Positions 63,801 through 64,000 of a stretch of DNA of 64,000 nt are shown here, piece by piece. Every line of letters begins with the position of its first letter. The first letter of the stretch is position 1. Location of the stretch: assembly GCA_963693285.1 (NCBI GenBank), contig OY848924.1, positions 5,415,842-5,479,841 of the forward strand, read 5' to 3'. Under the pieces are notes generated by a model. It made no database searches, had not been told where the DNA came from, and saw nothing but the letters and a program-made list of their open reading frames with translations. Source of the stretch: Xestospongia muta (lineage: Eukaryota > Porifera > Demospongiae > Haplosclerida > Petrosiidae). The translations under genes and the position numbers were made by a program.

Positions 63801-64000
63801 TTATACAGAGAAATATGTACTATATTACAACAACAGTGTAGACAATAATCTCTATATACAATATATACTGACCTTGTCACAAAGATTGGGATCTGCCTTA
63901 GCTTTTAAGAGTAACTTGACTACTTCAGGATGATCTTCACTTAAGGCATAATGTAGAGCTGGTTTTTGATTCTAGACAACAATAACGTCACTACTAATAA
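16684..64000 (-). CDS. Giant ankyrin-array Roc GTPase CARD-like gene, 5' partial
   Basis: Read leftward from the right edge: at least 63 ankyrin exons (clusters listed separately), the 691-codon exon 18356-20428, linker 18230-18299 and last exon 16684-17009. All ankyrin exons and the large exon are phase 0 at both ends. The linker (70 nt) plus last exon (326 nt) make 132 codons with the stop. If every exon were used, the visible part would encode about 2,900 residues. The order ankyrin - Roc P-loop GTPase - COR-like - CARD-like resembles ROCO proteins and cytosolic innate-immune scaffolds, in which repeats sense a ligand, the GTPase switches and the CARD recruits partners; that role is inferred. 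The start codon lies beyond the window. The two LTR elements and the nested hAT elements sit in its introns in antisense. The array could instead be several genes, but I saw no start, stop or terminator inside it. Confidence 0.7.
17010..18229. other. Intron, no exon seen
   Basis: The intron between linker and CARD-like exons. Its right third (from about 17920) is the source or copy of the duplicated segment at 14190-14530. A 61-codon plus-strand frame near 17334 shows no domain. Confidence 0.6.
18230..18299 (-). CDS. Linker exon of the Roc gene
   Basis: A 70-nt exon flanked by TATAG acceptor and GTAAAG donor. It encodes about 23 residues (LAYPPLSQHELEGSYALLS) in phase 0 in, phase 1 out. With the 326-nt last exon this restores the frame to the stop. 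A frameshifted copy lies at 14408-14473. Confidence 0.85.
18356..20428 (-). CDS. Large exon: ankyrin repeat, Roc GTPase, COR-like
   Basis: A 2,073-nt exon, 691 codons, phase 0 at both ends. Residues 1-33 form one more ankyrin repeat (NTVLHIACRRGD). A Roc-type GTPase follows, with P-loop GNSNAGKSS at about 79-87, switch-II motif DFAGHKEYY at about 137-145 and a G4-like SRADL at about 205-209 in place of NKxD. Residues ~270-450 look like a COR-type winged-helix region (LINFLVTLSDRGLILFL, then LVHVSALKETFPQYD). The remaining ~240 residues, with YEAMVEV and a cysteine-containing HLCPACTTT stretch, are unassigned. ROCO proteins use Roc-COR as a GTP-dependent dimerisation switch. There is no kinase domain, unlike LRRK. 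The donor follows GGCNPL, and the open frame continues a little into the intron. Confidence 0.88.
20429..21310. other. Intron, no exon seen
   Basis: AT-rich intron between the last separate ankyrin exon and the large exon. It includes a short (TA)n run near 20840. Nothing else could be supported. Confidence 0.6.
21311..23971 (-). CDS. Ankyrin exons, divergent 3' block (5 exons)
   Basis: Exons in gene order: 23873-23971 (type C), 23618-23719 (type B, 102 nt, one extra codon), 22871-22969, 21894-21992, 21311-21409 (all 99 nt, A-like). Each is one repeat: NQKPALHYALSKNHPKVV, WADLLHRASEKGYLEIV, NKKTALHYASNEGHSEIV, YGKSSLHYAVREPHSVIV, YHKTALLFAAIRGYFDTA, each ending near DPNICDK|GTCAG. These are the most divergent members and their introns (about 150-900 bp) no longer match each other, so this end of the array is the oldest or has escaped homogenisation. 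The C-B order already occurs here. Confidence 0.9.
23972..24719. other. Start of the 11-kb intron; diverged copy of array intron
   Basis: Beginning of the intron that holds both LTR elements. 24560-24670 is a diverged copy of an intronic segment repeated next to C exons at about 43500, 46150, 48200, 49430, 52750, 53640, 57260, 58830, 60880 and 62450 (core TCAAAGCTTGAGCAATGTGC-like). No exon seen. Confidence 0.55.
24720..25016. repeat. Degenerate ~100-bp tandem repeats
   Basis: Several imperfect units built on GTCCATCCCTTGGACTCC, TATGATAATA and ATGTGTGGA-type words. Another unit lies just after the LTR element (about 29628-29700), so the element inserted into this array. Confidence 0.7.
25017..25246 (+). 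repeat. 5' LTR of element 1
   Basis: A 230-bp repeat with a TATATAAAGC promoter-like box near its middle. It pairs with 29400-29627 and differs from it by scattered substitutions and small indels, so the insertion is not very recent. Confidence 0.88.
25378..26450 (+). pseudogene. gag-like region of element 1
   Basis: Broken frames with basic, Gln/Glu-rich sequence and two zinc-knuckle-like words, LCHGYGKPGHKVKDC near 26110 and YNCHEKGHYSSHC near 26240. The second lacks the first cysteine (Phe instead) of a CCHC knuckle. Consistent with a decayed capsid/nucleocapsid gene. A protease could not be identified. Confidence 0.6.
26924..27860 (+). pseudogene. Integrase of element 1
   Basis: A remnant of the zinc-binding region (CGLYQKVAQCRIQPAPLIPL) is followed by the catalytic core start TPFKRVAMDIVRPLPR, then GKRYILVLCDYVTWYPEAV, and further on QWEFKPGQQVLVLLP and QWQGPYKIVKHMG, the GPY/F-type tail. 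Several frameshifts. It lies upstream of the reverse transcriptase. Confidence 0.85.
27960..28900 (+). pseudogene. Reverse transcriptase of element 1
   Basis: It begins with a linker (DLVKHHVLTRDVHPV), then AWSTPMVLVKKKDGTLQLCV and a VDYWHLN word (normally VDYRxLN). The palm motif reads NLDDVVIFS where YxDD is usual, and CQLSMDQCCYLGHIV marks the thumb. Stops and frameshifts separate the parts. Confidence 0.88.
28980..29335 (+). pseudogene. RNase H of element 1
   Basis: An open stretch with NRGVGAVLSQEDSDG, HPVGYFSRKLLPRWEAYST, EKECLAIKLGIEAFKVYLL and FEIHTDHHAL, the standard Ty3-type RNase H order. The first catalytic Asp region is preceded by changed residues. It ends about 65 bp before the 3' LTR. 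Confidence 0.85.
29400..29627 (+). repeat. 3' LTR of element 1
   Basis: A 228-bp partner of the 5' LTR, preceded by a purine tract (GGGAAAAAGAGGAGGAA) that fits a polypurine primer. Confidence 0.88.
29628..30688. other. Intron between the two LTR elements
   Basis: The first ~75 bp continue the degenerate repeat interrupted by element 1. The rest is AT-rich sequence with no supportable exon. The 103-codon plus frame near 30342 has no recognisable domain. Confidence 0.5.
30749..30801. repeat. (TA)n run in the 5' LTR
   Basis: About 26 TA units within the left LTR of element 2. The 3' LTR has only a short, interrupted TA stretch at the same place, so the run expanded after insertion or differs by slippage. 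Confidence 0.95.
31284..31800 (+). pseudogene. gag knuckle and protease of element 2
   Basis: Frames with KDLTLKKAVKLASALEATE (typical gag C-terminal helix), a zinc knuckle CNCCGGSNHYKAAC (31495-31540) with a second knuckle-like GHMVRIC, then the aspartic protease start MEVDTGVSTSVIS with active-site DTG near 31767. Frameshifts lie between the parts. Confidence 0.78.
32150..33090 (+). pseudogene. RT N-terminus and integrase of element 2
   Basis: 32150-32340 holds the start of RT (KPRKVPFTLKEK, then VTINPVLEVEQYLLPKPDN in another frame). The polymerase active site, thumb and RNase H are absent. From about 32500 come decayed integrase pieces, including NTSWDHIDVNLVGPF, MYLVVVDDDSE and near the end FLLTYRMTPHTTTGTTGLPP, typical of Ty3 elements of the conventional RT-before-INT order. 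Confidence 0.75.
33625..34140. other. Intron, no exon seen
   Basis: The sequence just after the right LTR reads CTTGGTATCTAAAGAGG, which looks like a second primer-binding site. Otherwise nothing supportable. Confidence 0.45.
34190..34780. repeat. Degenerate tandem repeats with CCCTTAGGGA palindrome
   Basis: Six or so units of roughly 65-95 bp, each with a CCCTTAGGGACAAAG-like core (near 34210, 34273, 34364, 34447, 34541, 34623) and words such as GGACATCCTTTACTGTCC and GGCAATGTTAAAGG. The array ends about 90 bp before the next ankyrin exon and resembles in style the array at 24720. Confidence 0.7.
34871..35680 (-). CDS. Ankyrin exons, type A (3 exons)
   Basis: Exons 35582-35680, 35226-35324, 34871-34969, each 99 nt, phase 0. 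Consensus: RTALHIASEKG, a variable stretch, IVRLLLQS, then a variable residue and DPNICDQ before the GTCAGT donor. The acceptor is TTTGTATAG. The two introns between them are near copies of each other. These are the last A exons before the ~11-kb intron with the LTR elements. Confidence 0.92.
35924..36183 (+). pseudogene. Outer hAT transposase, 5' part with BED finger
   Basis: An acidic N terminus (DTGSDCLGDSESSALE), a basic segment, then in the next frame a BED-type zinc finger: CKICNRRLAYHGGTTNLRDH with the second His a few residues later (HPLKYLGTK). The frame change between the two pieces and the inner insertion at 36184 disable the gene. Confidence 0.75.
36184..38186 (+). mobile_element. 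Inner hAT transposon nested in the outer one
   Basis: It starts CAGGGGCTCC and ends GGAATCCCTG, imperfect inverted ends. The flanks are GCACTAAG (36176-36183) and GTACTAAG (38187-38194), an 8-bp duplication with one mismatch. Reading across the duplication with the insert removed continues the outer transposase frame from YLGTK into EFSQVLLDKL. It therefore inserted into the coding sequence of the outer element. Confidence 0.88.
36311..38156 (+). pseudogene. Inner hAT transposase, ZNF862/KIAA1586-like
   Basis: Pieces in several frames: a zinc-finger start (GMHCQYCLHAKNNAF), ALTKHGATVDHSAATEAKK, MIDESTDISLDHNLVIYLHY, the Gly-Ala-Asn region CGIATNGASVMVGCRTGV, LSIHCIAYRLALASGQ, and near the end LTIPVSSVDCER, the hAT dimerisation (hATC) motif. 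The layout matches the hAT-derived family that includes vertebrate ZNF862 and KIAA1586. Frameshifts at about 36480, 36740, 37255, 37545 and 38070 make it non-functional. Confidence 0.8.
38187..39420 (+). pseudogene. Outer hAT transposase, 3' part
   Basis: It continues the outer gene: KEITEKIVNMIVIDMHPIRT, then LTTDIWTSASVK near 38480 (the DDE-region start), VHDKARNMQSSSRILK, SVSCNGHRLQLCLKNGLS, ATRWNSMFHMLERLIEM and VLDPCFKPLKFLSEEK. This is the standard order of ZBED-type hAT transposases. Several frameshifts are present and a clear hATC end is missing. Confidence 0.8.
39844..42711 (-). CDS. Ankyrin exons, type A run (10 exons)
   Basis: Exons 39844-39942, 40125-40223, 40571-40669, 40918-41016, 41169-41267, 41417-41515, 41703-41801, 41986-42084, 42245-42343, 42613-42711, all 99 nt, phase 0, acceptor TATAG, donor GTCAG. 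This is the longest uninterrupted A run. The variable positions are residue 2 (His or Gln), the residues after SEK (GDSEI, GNSEI, SNFNV, GDIEI variants) and residue 26 before DPN (Ala, Thr, Val). The exon at 40571 reads LYIASVEG instead of LHIASEKG. Introns of 150-350 bp are mutual copies. Confidence 0.93.
43139..43479 (-). CDS. Ankyrin exon pair C-B (copy 1)
   Basis: 43381-43479 is type C (NQKPALHYALSEDHPEVV, ending DPNLCDK). 43139-43237 is type B (SMWADLHWASEKGYSEIV, ending ENPNICDQ). Both are 99 nt, phase 0. B is unusual in having Trp-Ala-Asp before Leu-His, where the ankyrin consensus has Gly-x-Thr-Ala-Leu-His. Confidence 0.92.
44095..45355 (-). CDS. Ankyrin exons, type A (5 exons)
   Basis: Exons 44095-44193, 44346-44444, 44630-44728, 44889-44987, 45257-45355, all 99 nt, phase 0. 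The last three are copies, 2,644 bp away, of the exons at 41986, 42245 and 42613. The exon at 44095 carries the GYIKIV variant after SEK. Confidence 0.92.
45783..46127 (-). CDS. Ankyrin exon pair C-B (copy 2)
   Basis: 46029-46127 (C) and 45783-45881 (B), 99 nt each. A near-identical copy of the pair at 43139-43479; B here has GYLEIV where copy 1 has GYSEIV. Confidence 0.92.
46743..47678 (-). CDS. Ankyrin exons C, hybrid B, A, A
   Basis: In gene order 47580-47678 (C), 47306-47404 (hybrid), 47024-47122 (A), 46743-46841 (A), all 99 nt, phase 0. The hybrid begins as type B (SMWADLHWASEKGYSEIVKI) and ends like type A with LLQS and PNICDQ, with an unusual HVYP in place of xADP. Confidence 0.9.
47240..48430. 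repeat. Duplicated block, partner at 51790-52970
   Basis: The hybrid-B and C exons and the ~800-bp intron to their right recur 4,549 bp further on (47306/51855, 47580/52129). The same block recurs again at about 56400-57510 and 60020-61140. It contains an intronic minus-strand open frame of 92-118 codons with CSSFDDIFEIT, which is a repeat shadow. Confidence 0.88.
48523..48621 (-). CDS. Ankyrin exon, type A (single)
   Basis: A lone 99-nt A exon between two C-B modules, with an ~850-bp intron on its left copy side. It reads RTALHIASEKGDFEIV and ends ADSNICDQ, Ser replacing the usual Pro of DPN. Confidence 0.9.
49049..49393 (-). CDS. Ankyrin exon pair C-B (copy 3)
   Basis: 49295-49393 (C) and 49049-49147 (B), 99 nt each. 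Exons and the ~600-bp intron to the right are near-identical to copies 1 and 2. Confidence 0.92.
50009..52227 (-). CDS. Ankyrin exons around a MITE (6 intact exons)
   Basis: In gene order 52129-52227 (C), 51855-51953 (hybrid B), 51573-51671 (A), 51195-51293 (divergent A), 50290-50388 (A), 50009-50107 (A), all 99 nt, phase 0. The exon at 51195 is the most divergent A of this part (HIASEKRSFKLV, LLLLCNANPN) and its acceptor is GTAATAG instead of TTTGTATAG. The MITE and the truncated exon lie between it and 50290. Confidence 0.88.
50570..50593 (-). pseudogene. Truncated ankyrin exon at MITE
   Basis: Only the last 24 nt of an A exon (donor side, coding VDPNICDQ) remain. The sequence then jumps to intron-derived AATATA and the MITE. 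The remaining 75 nt, including the acceptor, are gone, so this copy cannot be spliced as an exon. Confidence 0.85.
50600..51130. mobile_element. Pogo-like MITE, copy 1
   Basis: TA-flanked (50598-50599, 51131-51132). The ends CCGTAGTTCCCC and GGGGAACTACGG are perfect inverted repeats. Internal sequence on the plus strand encodes a remnant with VSAIAKKYGVDRKRIREW, the helix-turn-helix start typical of pogo/Tigger-type transposases, so it derives from an autonomous element by deletion. Confidence 0.88.
52989..53983 (-). CDS. Ankyrin exons, type A (2 exons)
   Basis: 53885-53983 and 52989-53087, 99 nt each, phase 0. The ~800-bp intron between them includes unique sequence (53100-53600) and a diverged copy of the array intron segment near 53640-53760. 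Confidence 0.9.
53984..54955. other. Long array intron with unique insert
   Basis: Between about 54090 and 54660 the sequence does not match other array introns. It contains a 74-codon plus-strand frame with a hydrophobic end but no recognisable domain, possibly part of an unidentified insertion. The rest matches 40330-40560 and other array introns. Confidence 0.5.
54956..56719 (-). CDS. Ankyrin exons C, B, A, A, A around MITE copy 2
   Basis: In gene order 56621-56719 (C), 56347-56445 (B, GYSEIIKI), 56064-56162 (A, with PNIYDQ, Tyr for Cys), 55207-55305 (A, PNICNQ), 54956-55054 (A). All 99 nt, phase 0. The MITE at 55425 lies harmlessly inside the intron between 56064 and 55305. Confidence 0.9.
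55425..55999. mobile_element. Pogo-like MITE, copy 2
   Basis: TA-flanked (55423-55424, 56000-56001), with ends as in copy 1. It is 575 bp against 531 bp; it keeps a segment (VEVKAVEALRTHMECNVSA) ahead of the HTH that copy 1 has partly lost. The empty site (AATATAATATAC) is visible in sister introns. Confidence 0.9.
57564..58800 (-). CDS. Ankyrin exons C, B, A, A (unit 1)
   Basis: In gene order 58702-58800 (C), 58456-58554 (B), 57932-58030 (A), 57564-57662 (A), all 99 nt, phase 0. The B exon has PNIYDQ and GKILLESGENP variants. The C exon starts with Asp (DQKPALHYA) instead of Asn. Confidence 0.92.
59410..60345 (-). CDS. Ankyrin exons C, hybrid B, A, A (unit 1)
   Basis: In gene order 60247-60345 (C), 59973-60071 (hybrid B/A), 59691-59789 (A, GYIKIV), 59410-59508 (A, GYIKIV), all 99 nt, phase 0. 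Same composition as 46743-47678. Confidence 0.92.
61190..62426 (-). CDS. Ankyrin exons C, B, A, A (unit 2)
   Basis: In gene order 62328-62426, 62082-62180, 61558-61656, 61190-61288. A copy of 57564-58800 at +3,626 bp. Confidence 0.92.
63036..63971 (-). CDS. Ankyrin exons C, hybrid B, A, A (unit 2)
   Basis: In gene order 63873-63971, 63599-63697, 63317-63415, 63036-63134. A copy of 59410-60345 at +3,626 bp. The C exon at 63873 is the most upstream exon visible; the array continues past the window edge. Confidence 0.92.

Larger units (their letters stand above)
56390..64000. repeat. 3,626-bp tandem segmental duplication
   Basis: 56390-60015 and 60016-63641 are near-identical along their whole length, and a third copy begins at 63642 and runs off the window. 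Matching landmarks are spaced exactly 3,626 bp: exons 57564/61190, 57932/61558, 58456/62082, 58702/62328, 59410/63036, 59691/63317, 59973/63599, 60247/63873. I saw only isolated substitutions, for example near 57113/60739, 57327/60953, 58735/62361 and 59073/62699. Introns are as conserved as exons, so the duplication is recent or the copies are being homogenised. Confidence 0.95.

Noticed and set aside
34871..63971. Regularly spaced near-identical ~99-bp units resembling a CRISPR or satellite array
   Set aside because: The units are protein-coding ankyrin exons with consistent splice sites, and the spacers are homologous introns of varied length, not unique spacers.
1..64000. tRNA, rRNA or bacterial operon content
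   Set aside because: I saw no cloverleaf-like or rRNA-like stretch and no Shine-Dalgarno-led gene runs. The intron-rich genes exclude a bacterial symbiont contig.

Overview
The window looks like nuclear DNA of a sponge, most likely a demosponge close to Amphimedon. This is inferred from very AT-rich sequence, compact animal genes cut into many small GT-AG exons with introns of about 50-800 bases, animal-type products (an acylglycerol kinase and LRRC51), and a huge ankyrin/Roc-GTPase/CARD-like gene of a kind I associate with sponge genomes. I assembled exon models by hand. In every model called a gene, the exon lengths sum to a multiple of three and the junctions keep frame.

Layout. (1) 880-5047, plus strand: a 12-exon gene for a 496-residue multi-pass (about 7 TM) membrane protein that I do not recognise. 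(2) 5336-7232, minus: LRRC51, 4 exons, 215 residues. (3) 7359-12018, minus: AGK, 12 exons, 387 residues. Its catalytic GGDGT motif reads GGGGT. (4) 12640-16400: a single death-domain-like last exon, a degraded copy of the 3' part of the neighbouring Roc gene, a hAT MITE with a perfect 8-bp target duplication, and a reverse-transcriptase relic. (5) 16684 to the right edge, minus: one gene-like unit over 47 kb long. Read in gene direction it has at least 63 single-repeat ankyrin exons, then a 691-codon exon (ankyrin, Roc GTPase, COR-like and unassigned C-terminal region), a short linker exon and a CARD-like last exon. Its 5' end lies beyond the window.

Almost every ankyrin exon is exactly 99 nt (33 residues, one repeat), begins and ends in phase 0 and sits in a copy of the same intron. 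Three exon types (A, B, C) recur in C-B-A(n) modules, which have been duplicated in blocks. The last block is a 3,626-bp tandem duplication that is nearly identical in exons and introns.

The array is loaded with mobile elements. These are a Ty3-type LTR element with integrase upstream of reverse transcriptase (25017-29627), a second, internally deleted LTR element with the usual order (30689-33624), a hAT transposon inserted in another hAT transposon inside an array intron (35775-39663, both target duplications visible), and two TA-flanked MITEs with a pogo-type HTH remnant, one of which interrupts an ankyrin exon.

The best candidate for an undescribed system is the phase-0 ankyrin exon array feeding a Roc/CARD-like signalling end. 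Any subset of exons can be spliced, lost, gained or swapped without breaking the frame. Whether it is used that way (alternative splicing, recognition of diverse ligands) is inference.
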